From: Gammaproteobacteria bacterium | GTDB taxonomy: Bacteria > Pseudomonadota > Gammaproteobacteria > Chromatiales > Chromatiaceae | DNA length: 8,588 nt | Reading direction: 5' to 3' | Assembly: GCA_024277555.1 (NCBI GenBank) | Contig: JAJRUY010000041.1 | Location: forward strand, 1 to 8,588 | Shown: in pieces, positions 1-6,287 of the stretch | Layout of the letters: each line of letters opens with the position of its first letter | Position numbering within the stretch: position 1 is the first letter of the stretch | Translations under genes and position numbers: made by a program | Notes under the pieces: generated by a model | Database searches by the model: none | Told to the model about the DNA's origin: nothing | What the model saw: only the letters and a program-made list of their open reading frames with translations

Positions 1-1081
1 ACCGGTCGAGGCCTCCCGCATGCTGGAAGGGCAGACCATACACCAGGCGCTTGCCCTGCTGCCCGTGGTATTCAACATCTGCGGGATGGCGCAGGCGAGT
101 GCTGGCGCCAGGGCTTGCGAATCCGCTCTGGGCGCGCCGGCTTCCCCGCAGCAGGAGCAATGCAGGGATCATCTGGTGGCGGTGGAGACCGTGCGTGAAC
201 ACCTGTGGCGAATCTTTCTCGATTGGCCGGTGTTCCTGGGGCTGCCCGTGGACAAGACTCCGGTGACAAACATCATGGCGATCCAGCGAGCCTGTACCAA
301 AATCCTGGCTCCCTCCGGCCTGCCATTTGGTTCGGAAGAGGGGGAGCCGGTGATCCGCTCCAGGCCGTTGGAGCAGCAGTATCGCTGGATCAACATGCTG
401 CTCGAGGAGTGTGTCTATGGTATGTCGCCTGCCCAATGGCTGGAGATTGAAACACCGCAACAGCTGGTCGCCTGGATCAAAGGGCAGCAAACCCTGTCAG
501 CCAGGTATCTTGGGAAAGTGCAGCAGCTGGGCTGGAACGCAGCGGGTGCCAATGGGATTGGCGCACTGCCTGCCCTTGACAAAAAACAGCTGCGGGATGC
601 GATGCGGGAGCTGGAATTCCTTCGCCTCCCCCGCTGGGATGGTCAGTGCAGGGAGACCAGCGCCTGTACGCGCACCGACAGCCCCCTGTTGCAGCGCTTG
701 CGTTCCTGCCATGGTAACGGGCTGATGACCCGCCTCGTCGCCCGGCTGACCGAGGTGGCGCGGCTGGCTCAGTGGCTGGCATGGGGGGAGAGCCATCAAC
801 AAGAGGCATGTAAGACCGGCATTGGACTGGTGGAGGCCGCCCGTGGTCTCTTGGTGCATCATGTGGTGCTGGATGGAAACAGCCGGATATCGCATTACCG
901 CATCTTGGCGCCGACGGAATGGAATTTCCACCCGCAGGGTGTGGTGGCCCGATCACTGGCTTCCCTTGAAGGAGAAAAGGAGGTGGTGGAAGCACAGGCC
1001 CGCCAGATCATCCATGCCATTGATCCCTGTGTGGGTTATAGACTGGTAGTCGAACAGGGGAGCGGGCCGGCTGATGCATGA
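1..1081 (+). CDS. hupK: HupK/HoxV-type hydrogenase assembly scaffold, 5' partial
   Basis: This is a degenerate homologue of the [NiFe]-hydrogenase large subunit that acts in active-site maturation; in the HoxV/HupK family it is thought to hold the Fe(CN)2CO unit before transfer to the real large subunit. The frame is open from base 2 with no stop before the first ATG (20-22), and the residues ahead of it (PVEASR) already match large-subunit-like sequence, so the true start lies upstream of the window. Two regions recall the large subunit. Near the N-terminus, NICGMAQ (74-94) stands where the nickel-binding RxCGxC motif would be. At the C-terminus, a segment starting EAARGLLVHHV (about 832-1050) ends in DPCVGY, where DPCxxC is expected. 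Each Cys pair keeps only its first Cys (80-82 and 1028-1030), so nickel catalysis is not expected. There is no C-terminal protease extension. The stop overlaps the hypA start by 8 nt. A catalytic large subunit is excluded by the lost Cys and shorter middle. Confidence 0.86.
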   Translation, partial: PVEASRMLEGQTIHQALALLPVVFNICGMAQASAGARACESALGAPASPQQEQCRDHLVAVETVREHLWRIFLDWPVFLGLPVDKTPVTNIMAIQRACTKILAPSGLPFGSEEGEPVIRSRPLEQQYRWINMLLEECVYGMSPAQWLEIETPQQLVAWIKGQQTLSARYLGKVQQLGWNAAGANGIGALPALDKKQLRDAMRELEFLRLPRWDGQCRETSACTRTDSPLLQRLRSCHGNGLMTRLVARLTEVARLAQWLAWGESHQQEACKTGIGLVEAARGLLVHHVVLDGNSRISHYRILAPTEWNFHPQGVVARSLASLEGEKEVVEAQARQIIHAIDPCVGYRLVVEQGSGPADA

Positions 1082-1415
1082 ACTGTCGCTATGTGAAGGG
1101 GTGATACAGGTCGTCGAAGATAGTGCGCGTCAGCAGGGCTTTTGCCGGGTGAAAACCGTGTGGCTGGAGATCGGCGCCCTGGCCGGTGTAGAGCTGGAAG
1201 CCATGCGCTTCGGCTTCGATGTGGTCAAGCGCGGAACCCTGGCTGAAGAGGCCAGCCTGGAGATCATCCGGCTCCCCGGGCAGGCCTGGTGTCTGCCCTG
1301 CGCAAAAACCGTTACAATCGACCAACGCTTTGATGCCTGTCCCGCCTGCGGCAGCTACCAGCTTCAGGTGACCGGCGGTGAAGAGCTGAGAGTGAAAGAA
1401 CTGGAGGTGGAATAA
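1074..1415 (+). CDS. hypA: HypA, hydrogenase nickel-insertion metallochaperone
   Basis: HypA binds Ni(II) and, with the GTPase HypB, delivers it to the hydrogenase large-subunit precursor in the cytoplasm. The 113-residue length is typical. The N-terminus MHEL carries the family's nickel site (His2, Glu3). The zinc domain has two CxxC pairs, Cys73/Cys76 (WCLPC) and Cys89/Cys92 (CPAC), with a normal spacing. The start at 1074 is fixed by the invariant MHE N-terminus. It lies inside the end of hupK (8-nt overlap), with a purine-rich AGGGGA at 1056-1061 that is slightly distant, so translation is probably coupled to hupK. The TAA stop shares one base with the hypB ATG. Confidence 0.97.
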   Translation: MHELSLCEGVIQVVEDSARQQGFCRVKTVWLEIGALAGVELEAMRFGFDVVKRGTLAEEASLEIIRLPGQAWCLPCAKTVTIDQRFDACPACGSYQLQVTGGEELRVKELEVE

Positions 1416-2245
1416 TGTGTACCGTATGCGGCTGTGGTGAAGGCGAGACAAGCATTGAGGGTCATGCCCATGACCAGCACTCGCACCCGCATGGGCATGG
1501 TGATCAGCCGCACTCTGCGGAGCACAGCCATGACTACGGCCAGGGCCCGGCCCATGCCCATGCCCCGGGGTTGAGCCAGGCGCGCATGGTGCAGATCGAA
1601 CAGGACATTCTGGGCAAGAACAACGAATATGCTGCAGCCAACCGGCGCTGGCTTGCCCAGCGGAATATCCTGGCCCTGAATCTGGTTTCCAGCCCCGGTT
1701 CCGGCAAGACCAGCTTGTTGATCCGCACCCTGTCGGATCTGAAAGAGCAGCTGCCCATGGCCGTCATCGAGGGGGATCAGCAGACCAGCCACGATGCCGA
1801 CCGCATCCGCGAGACCGGCGTAAAGGCATTGCAGATCAATACTGGCAAGGGCTGCCACCTGGATGCTCATATGGTAGGACACGCACTCCAGACGCTGACG
1901 CCGGAGGAGGGCAGTGTGCTGTTCATCGAAAATGTGGGCAACCTAGTCTGTCCGGCGGCCTTCGATCTGGGCGAGGCGCACAAGGTGGCCATACTTTCGG
2001 TCACCGAGGGGGAGGACAAACCCCTGAAATATCCCGACATGTTCCATGCCGCCGATCTGATGATCCTGAACAAGACTGATCTGCTGCCCCATCTCGACTT
2101 CGATGTGGAAAGATGCATCGAGTATGCCCGTCGTGTGAATCCCCGCATCCGCATTCTACAGCTCTCGGCCACCAGTGGCGAGGGGATGGATGCCTGGTAT
2201 CAGTGGATTGATGCAACCCGGCAGCTTGCTGTTCTGGGGAGCTGA
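1415..2245 (+). CDS. hypB: HypB, nickel-binding GTPase of hydrogenase maturation
   Basis: HypB is a SIMIBI-class GTPase that works with HypA to load nickel into the large-subunit precursor. The 276-residue protein has three parts. The N-terminus is MCTVCGC (Cys2, Cys5, Cys7), the high-affinity nickel motif known from E. coli HypB. A His-rich stretch follows, with 11 His between residues 17 and 49, as in the nickel-storing HypB of rhizobia. The G domain has the P-loop SSPGSGKTS around Lys98, the metal-site pair Cys147-His148 (GKGCHLDAH), ENVGNLVCPAAFDLGE as the switch/Walker B region, and NKTD at 219-222 for guanine recognition. The start is set by the conserved MCxxCGC and a strong GGAGG at 1403-1407, 7 nt ahead. 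hypC follows after 2 nt. Confidence 0.97.
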   Translation: MCTVCGCGEGETSIEGHAHDQHSHPHGHGDQPHSAEHSHDYGQGPAHAHAPGLSQARMVQIEQDILGKNNEYAAANRRWLAQRNILALNLVSSPGSGKTSLLIRTLSDLKEQLPMAVIEGDQQTSHDADRIRETGVKALQINTGKGCHLDAHMVGHALQTLTPEEGSVLFIENVGNLVCPAAFDLGEAHKVAILSVTEGEDKPLKYPDMFHAADLMILNKTDLLPHLDFDVERCIEYARRVNPRIRILQLSATSGEGMDAWYQWIDATRQLAVLGS

Positions 2246-2247
2246 TC

Positions 2248-2472
2248 ATGTGTCTTGCACTGCCCGCTGAGGTTGTCGCCATTGATGGAGAGATGGGCCG
2301 GGTCAACCTGGGTGGCATTCTCAAGGAGGTCTCTCTGGCTCTGGTGGAAGAGATACAGGTGGGGGACTATGTGCTGATTCATGTCGGCTATGCGCTCAGC
2401 AAGGTCAGCCCGGAAGAAGCGGAGCGCACCCTGGCGCTGTTTGCCGAAGCCGGACTGTCGGGGGAAGCATGA
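2248..2472 (+). CDS. hypC: HypC, Fe-cofactor assembly chaperone
   Basis: HypC is a small beta-barrel chaperone of the HypC/HupF family. It binds HypD to carry the Fe(CN)2CO unit and then the large-subunit precursor. The 74-residue length is typical. The N-terminus MCLALPA contains the essential Cys2, exposed once Met1 is removed, and the central VGDYVLIHVGYAL (38-50) is the family's conserved strand. Most family members read MCLAIP, so Leu5 is a mild variant. The start is preceded by GGGGAG (2236-2241) at 6 nt spacing. The stop overlaps the hypD start in an ATGA junction, which fits obligate HypC-HypD partnership. A HupF paralogue is possible in principle, but direct fusion to hypD points to HypC. 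Confidence 0.96.
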   Translation: MCLALPAEVVAIDGEMGRVNLGGILKEVSLALVEEIQVGDYVLIHVGYALSKVSPEEAERTLALFAEAGLSGEA

Positions 2473-3614
2473 AATACATCGAGGAGTTTCGCAGCAAAAA
2501 GCTGGCCCGCACCCTGGCGGACGCCATTTCCCGTGAGGCGGCCAGCAACCGCGAATACCGCCTCATGGAGTTTTGCGGTGGTCATACCCATGCCATCTTC
2601 CGTTATGGCGTGCAGGCGTTGCTGCCGCCCAATGTGGTGTTCGTCCATGGGCCGGGATGTCCTGTTTGCGTACTGCCCATTGCCCGCATCGACAACGCCA
2701 TTGCGTTGGTGGAGCGGCATGATGTGATCCTGTGTACCTACGGCGACATGTTGCGGGTGCCCGCCAGTGGCCGCAACAGCCTGCTCAAGGTGAAGGCGGC
2801 GGGTGGTGATGTGCGCATGGTCTGGTCCACCCTGGATGCACTGAAAATCGCCCGGGACAATCCGGAAAAAGAGGTAGTCTTCTTCGCCATCGGTTTCGAG
2901 ACCACCACCCCCCCCACCGTCGTGGCCATCCGGCAGGCGGCGGCGGAGGGGCTGAAAAACTTCAGCGTATTCTGCAACCATGTGCTCACGCCGGCGGCCA
3001 TCCAGAGTATCCTCGAATCGCCGGAGACGCGGGAGCTGGAGCAGGTGGCCATCGATGGCTTTTTCGGCCCCTCCCATGTCAGCTCCATCATCGGCACCCG
3101 GCCCTATGAGTTTTTTGCACAGAAGTACCAGAAGCCGGTGGTGATCGCTGGCTTCGAACCCCTGGACGTGATGCAGTCGGCGCTGATGCTGATCCGCCAG
3201 CTCAACCAGGGGCGCGCCGAGGTGGAGAATGAATATACCCGGGTGGTGTCCCGCGATGGCAACACCAAGGCCCAGGCGCTGGTGGCCGAGGTGCTGGAGC
3301 TGCGTTACAGCTTTGAATGGCGGGGGCTGGGACGGGTGCCCCATAGTGCCTTGCAGATCAAACCCCGCTGGAGTGAATTCGACGCCGAGCAGCGCTTTGA
3401 AATTCCAGCCTCCCAAGCCCGTGATGTGCGCGGCTGTGAATGCCCGAGCATTTTGCGTGGGGTGAAAAAACCCACTGATTGCAAGCTCTTTGGCAACATC
3501 TGCACGCCAGAGAACCCCATGGGTTCCTGCATGGTTTCTTCCGAAGGGGCTTGTGCCGCCTACTGGAGCTACGGCCGTTTCCGCGAGCCGGCGCGCCGGG
3601 AGGCTGCTGGATGA
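2469..3614 (+). CDS. hypD: HypD, Fe(CN)2CO assembly iron-sulfur protein
   Basis: HypD is the [4Fe-4S] scaffold on which, together with HypC, iron receives its CN and CO ligands. At 381 residues it has the normal length. The signature motifs are in order: MEFCGGHTHA with Cys36-Gly-Gly-His39, GPGCPVC with Cys64 and Cys67, GFETTTPPT at 142-150, and the C-terminal Cys-rich cluster region (Cys323, Cys325, Cys338, Cys345, Cys354, Cys362) that binds the [4Fe-4S] cluster. No key residue is missing. The start is set by the ATGA overlap with hypC and a GGGGGA at 2460-2465. The end overlaps hypE by 4 nt (ATGA). A run of eight C (2908-2915) encodes part of the TTTPPT motif. Confidence 0.97.
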   Translation: MKYIEEFRSKKLARTLADAISREAASNREYRLMEFCGGHTHAIFRYGVQALLPPNVVFVHGPGCPVCVLPIARIDNAIALVERHDVILCTYGDMLRVPASGRNSLLKVKAAGGDVRMVWSTLDALKIARDNPEKEVVFFAIGFETTTPPTVVAIRQAAAEGLKNFSVFCNHVLTPAAIQSILESPETRELEQVAIDGFFGPSHVSSIIGTRPYEFFAQKYQKPVVIAGFEPLDVMQSALMLIRQLNQGRAEVENEYTRVVSRDGNTKAQALVAEVLELRYSFEWRGLGRVPHSALQIKPRWSEFDAEQRFEIPASQARDVRGCECPSILRGVKKPTDCKLFGNICTPENPMGSCMVSSEGACAAYWSYGRFREPARREAAG

Positions 3615-4660
3615 AGGACACAAGCGGCCGTTTTTCCCGGCGTCTCGATTTGCGCAGGGGCACCGTGGATATGACCCATGGCAGTGGTGGCCGGGCCATG
3701 GCCCAGCTGATCCAGGAGCTGTTCGTCGCCTGCTTTGACAATGAGCTGCTGCGCCAGGGCAATGACCAGGCGCTGTTCGAGGTGGAGAAAGGGCGCATGG
3801 TGATGAGTACGGATGGGCATGTGATCTCGCCACTGTTTTTCCCCGGGGGCGATATCGGCTCACTGGCTGTCCACGGCACCCTCAACGATGTGGCCATGTC
3901 GGGTGCGCGCCCCCTCTATCTGAGCGCCGGGTTCATACTCGAAGAGGGCTTTCCCCTGGCCGATCTCCAGCGCATCGTCGCCAGCATGGCCGAGGCCAGC
4001 CGGAGCGCTGCTGTGCCGGTAGTTACCGGCGACACCAAGGTTGTCGAGCGTGGCAAGGGAGACGGTGTGTTCATTACCACCACGGGCGTTGGCGTGGTGC
4101 CGGAAGGGGTCAATATCTCCGGTGAGTGGGCCCGGCCCGGGGATGTGATATTGCTCAGCGGGCCCATAGGTAATCACGGTGTGGCTATCATGTCCAGCCG
4201 GGAGAACCTGGAATTCGAGACCACCATCGCATCCGATTCTTCCGCACTGCATGGACTGGTGGCAGACATGGTGGCAGCGGCGCCGGGTATCCATTGCCTG
4301 CGTGATCCCACCCGTGGTGGCCTGGCCACCACGCTCAATGAGCTGGCTCAGCAGTCGCAGGTGGGCATGAACCTGCTTGAAGCGGAGATCCCCATGGATG
4401 ATGAGGTGGTGGCGGCATGCGAACTGCTGGGTCTCGATCCCCTCTATGTGGCCAATGAGGGCAAACTGATCTGTATCTGCGCACCCGAGGACGCCGATGA
4501 ATTGCTCCGGGTTATGCGTGCGCACCCCCTGAGTCAACGGGCAGCCCGCATCGGCGAAGTCGTGGCGGACAGGGATGGTTTCGTGCAGATGGAGACCCGT
4601 TTTGGCGGCACCCGCGTGGTAGACTGGCTGGCAGGGGAGCAGTTGCCGAGGATCTGCTGA
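3611..4660 (+). CDS. hypE: HypE, carbamoyl dehydratase making the cyanide ligand
   Basis: HypE is a PurM/AIR-synthase-like ATPase. It accepts a carbamoyl group from HypF on its C-terminal Cys and dehydrates it to a thiocyanate, which supplies the CN ligands to HypC-HypD. The 349-residue protein shows MTHGSGGR near 21-28, GGDIGSLAVHGTLNDVAMSGA (Asp81, Asn92, Asp93; ATP/metal loop), GDTKVV at 140-145, RDPTRGG at 231-237, and the invariant end GEQLPRIC with the acceptor Cys349 as the last residue. The open frame extends upstream to 3479, but that part lies over hypD. The ATG at 3611 forms an ATGA junction with the hypD stop, has GGGAGG (3598-3603) 7 nt ahead, and gives the normal family length. 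Confidence 0.97.
   Translation: MKDTSGRFSRRLDLRRGTVDMTHGSGGRAMAQLIQELFVACFDNELLRQGNDQALFEVEKGRMVMSTDGHVISPLFFPGGDIGSLAVHGTLNDVAMSGARPLYLSAGFILEEGFPLADLQRIVASMAEASRSAAVPVVTGDTKVVERGKGDGVFITTTGVGVVPEGVNISGEWARPGDVILLSGPIGNHGVAIMSSRENLEFETTIASDSSALHGLVADMVAAAPGIHCLRDPTRGGLATTLNELAQQSQVGMNLLEAEIPMDDEVVAACELLGLDPLYVANEGKLICICAPEDADELLRVMRAHPLSQRAARIGEVVADRDGFVQMETRFGGTRVVDWLAGEQLPRIC
4648..4652 (+). promoter_or_regulatory. Shine-Dalgarno sequence for the small ORF
   Basis: GAGGA inside the last codons of hypE lies 7 nt ahead of the ATG at 4660. That is close to ideal and better than the weak CGGAA (about 4792-4796) ahead of hupR. It could also arise by chance, because the hypE codons for Pro-Arg-Ile encode it under protein constraint. 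Confidence 0.4.
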
Positions 4661-4806
4661 TGCGCGCCTTGCTGCTGGCCAACCAGAAACCTGCCGAATG
4701 TGGTTTTGTTATTGTTTCCCCTGGTGATTGCGCCTGCCAGTCCTGCACACCCGGCTCCTTGGCCGGGCATCGTTACAGTCCAGACAATCGACGGAACGCC
4801 TCATGA
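4660..4806 (+). CDS. Small Cys-containing ORF (48 aa) between hypE and hupR, unrecognised
   Basis: I do not recognise this protein. It begins MRALLLANQK and has Cys14 and a CxCxxC group (Cys24, Cys26, Cys29), then a basic, polar tail. The case for translation is positional. The ATG shares one base with the hypE stop (TGATG), the TGA overlaps the hupR ATG (ATGA), the frame fills the only gap between recognised genes, and a GAGGA lies 7 nt upstream. The case against is that it has no family I know, the middle (about 4698-4728) is AT-richer, and by my count about 58% of codons end in G or C, which seems low for this GC-rich cluster. It could be a real small metal- or redox-related protein, a leader that couples hupR translation to hypE, or chance in a 142-base spacer. 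No transmembrane or signal segment is convincing. Confidence 0.42.
   Translation: MRALLLANQKPAECGFVIVSPGDCACQSCTPGSLAGHRYSPDNRRNAS
4750..4767 (+). other. Short GC-rich hairpin upstream of hupR
   Basis: CCCGGC (4750-4755) pairs perfectly with GCCGGG (4762-4767) around a six-base loop. It lies 35 bases before the hupR ATG and inside the small ORF. There is no T-run after it, so it is not an intrinsic terminator. It might slow ribosomes or shape hupR translation, but six-base GC stems are common by chance at this base composition. Confidence 0.3.
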
Positions 4807-6281
4807 GTGCACTGCCTACCATACTGATCGTGGACGACGAAGCGCGCAGCCTGGAGACACTGCGGCGTATTCTTGACGAATATTTCGATGTAAAACTGGC
4901 CTCGACGCCAGGAAAAGCCGAGCAAATCCTGCAGCAGGAGTGGGTGCAGATCCTGCTTTGCGACCAGCGTATGCCGGAAATCAGTGGTGTGGATTTTCTG
5001 AAGCAGGTGCGGGAGCAGTGGCCGGAGGTGATTCGCATGATTATCTCCGGCTATACCGATTCCGGGGACATCATCGATGCGGTCAATGAGGCGGGCATCT
5101 ATCACTACATCACCAAGCCCTGGCATCCGGACAATCTTGTTATCACCCTGAAGAATGCTGCCCGCCTCTACCAGTTGCAACAGCAAAATGAGGCGCTTTC
5201 GGTCGAACTCAAAATGATGCCGGGGCAGCTGGATCAAAGCCTGGCTGAACGGCGCGCACTGCTGCGGCAGAACTACCAGCGGGAGGATGGCATCATCCGC
5301 ACCGCCGACAGCTGCATGAATGATATTTGCGAGAAGATCCGAACTGTTGCCCCCTACGATGTGTCGGTGCTGCTCACGGGAGAGTCCGGCACCGGCAAAG
5401 AACTGGCGGCGCGAGCCTTGCACTACAACAGCCTGCGCTGGGATCAACCCTTCGTCGTGGAAAACTGTGGCGCACTGCCGGACGAGCTGCTGGAGAGCGA
5501 GCTGTTTGGCTACAAGCGCGGCGCATTCACTGGAGCGGTGGAGGATCGCATCGGGCTGTTCGAGCGCGCCAATGGCGGCACCGTGTTTCTGGATGAGATC
5601 GGCGATGTCTCCCCCGCGTTTCAGGTCAAGTTGCTGCGTGTGTTGCAGGAAGGGGAAATCAGACCCCTGGGAAGCGGCCGCACCCGGCAAGTGGATGTCC
5701 GCATCATTGCCGCCACCAACAAGAACCTGGAGCAAGAGGTTCGCGAAGGGCGCTTTCGGGAAGATCTTTTCTATCGTCTGGCTACAGTTGGTATCTCCAT
5801 GCCTCCCCTGCGTGAGAGAAAACAGGACGTTTCCGTATTGGCGCGCAGCCTCCTGGATGTCGCCATGCGGGAGCTTGGAAAGGAGGTCGAAGGTTTTACT
5901 GAAGAGGCCATCGCCTGTATGCAGGAGTATCACTGGCCGGGGAATGTGCGGGAATTGCAGAATGAAATTCGCCACATGCTGATTACGGCTACGGACAGAG
6001 AACTGGGAGCAGACCTGCTTTCCCCGAGAGTGTTGCGGGCGATGCCTGGAGAGGCTCCAGATTGCGGCAGCCTGGCGACCGGACAGGGATCATTGAAGGA
6101 ACGGGTGGGAATGCTGGAGGCAAGTATCCTGCGTGAAACCCTGATCCGGCACCGGTGGAACAAGAGCCGTGCTGCGAAAGAGTTGGGATTGTCCAGGGTT
6201 GGCTTGCGCGCCAAACTGGAACGCTACGGTCTGGAGAAGGTGGAATGCCTGGCGCCTGAAGAAAAAGATGTTGCCGGTTGA
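4803..6281 (+). CDS. hupR: HupR/HoxA, NtrC-family response regulator of hydrogenase genes
   Basis: This is the transcription activator of uptake-hydrogenase genes, partner of the HupT kinase. The 492-residue protein has three domains. The receiver domain (about 5-120) has Asp11, Asp12, phospho-acceptor Asp54, Ser82 and Lys105. The AAA+ sigma54-interaction domain (about 165-400) has Walker A GESGTGKE at 193-200, GAFTGA at 240-245 and Walker B GGTVFLDE at 258-265. The C-terminal Fis-type helix-turn-helix is near 452-478 (NKSRAAKELGLSRVGLRAKL). The YITKPW segment (102-107) and the linker (about 120-160) look like HupR/HoxA. The frame is open further back to a TTG at 4728, but the ATG at 4803 directly precedes the receiver fold, overlaps the small ORF stop, and puts the aspartate at position 54, as reported for Rhodobacter HupR. 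Plain NtrC is less likely given the neighbours. hupT starts 6 nt after its stop. Confidence 0.93.
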   Translation: MSALPTILIVDDEARSLETLRRILDEYFDVKLASTPGKAEQILQQEWVQILLCDQRMPEISGVDFLKQVREQWPEVIRMIISGYTDSGDIIDAVNEAGIYHYITKPWHPDNLVITLKNAARLYQLQQQNEALSVELKMMPGQLDQSLAERRALLRQNYQREDGIIRTADSCMNDICEKIRTVAPYDVSVLLTGESGTGKELAARALHYNSLRWDQPFVVENCGALPDELLESELFGYKRGAFTGAVEDRIGLFERANGGTVFLDEIGDVSPAFQVKLLRVLQEGEIRPLGSGRTRQVDVRIIAATNKNLEQEVREGRFREDLFYRLATVGISMPPLRERKQDVSVLARSLLDVAMRELGKEVEGFTEEAIACMQEYHWPGNVRELQNEIRHMLITATDRELGADLLSPRVLRAMPGEAPDCGSLATGQGSLKERVGMLEASILRETLIRHRWNKSRAAKELGLSRVGLRAKLERYGLEKVECLAPEEKDVAG

Positions 6282-6287
6282 TTCACC

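Noticed and set aside
20..22. ATG at 20 as the true start of hupK
   Set aside because: The frame is open before it and the preceding residues continue the large-subunit-like sequence, so the gene starts upstream of the window.
3479..3610. Upstream extension of HypE in frame
   Set aside because: It lies over the conserved Cys-rich end of hypD. The ATG at 3611 has an ATGA junction, a good Shine-Dalgarno sequence and the normal family N-terminus.
2388..3863. Long minus-strand open frame (491 codons) opposite hypC, hypD and hypE
   Set aside because: It mirrors conserved hyp coding sequence, its product is rich in His, Arg, Pro and Gly with no recognisable domain, and long antisense frames are usual in GC-rich genes.
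4750..4767. Intrinsic terminator before hupR
   Set aside because: The six-base GC hairpin is followed by GC-rich mixed sequence with no T-run.
4728..4802. Upstream TTG start for HupR
   Set aside because: It would add 25 Arg/Leu-rich residues before the receiver domain, while ATG 4803 gives Asp54 in the expected place and overlaps the preceding stop.
4661..4802. Internal promoter (sigma54 or sigma70) before hupR
   Set aside because: No GG-N10-GC pair in a TGGC/TTGC context was found, and TTGTTA near 4706 has no -10 element at a suitable distance.
4773..5975. Minus-strand open frame (400 codons) opposite hupR
   Set aside because: It lies entirely over the strongly conserved HupR domains and shows no family motif; it is a shadow frame.
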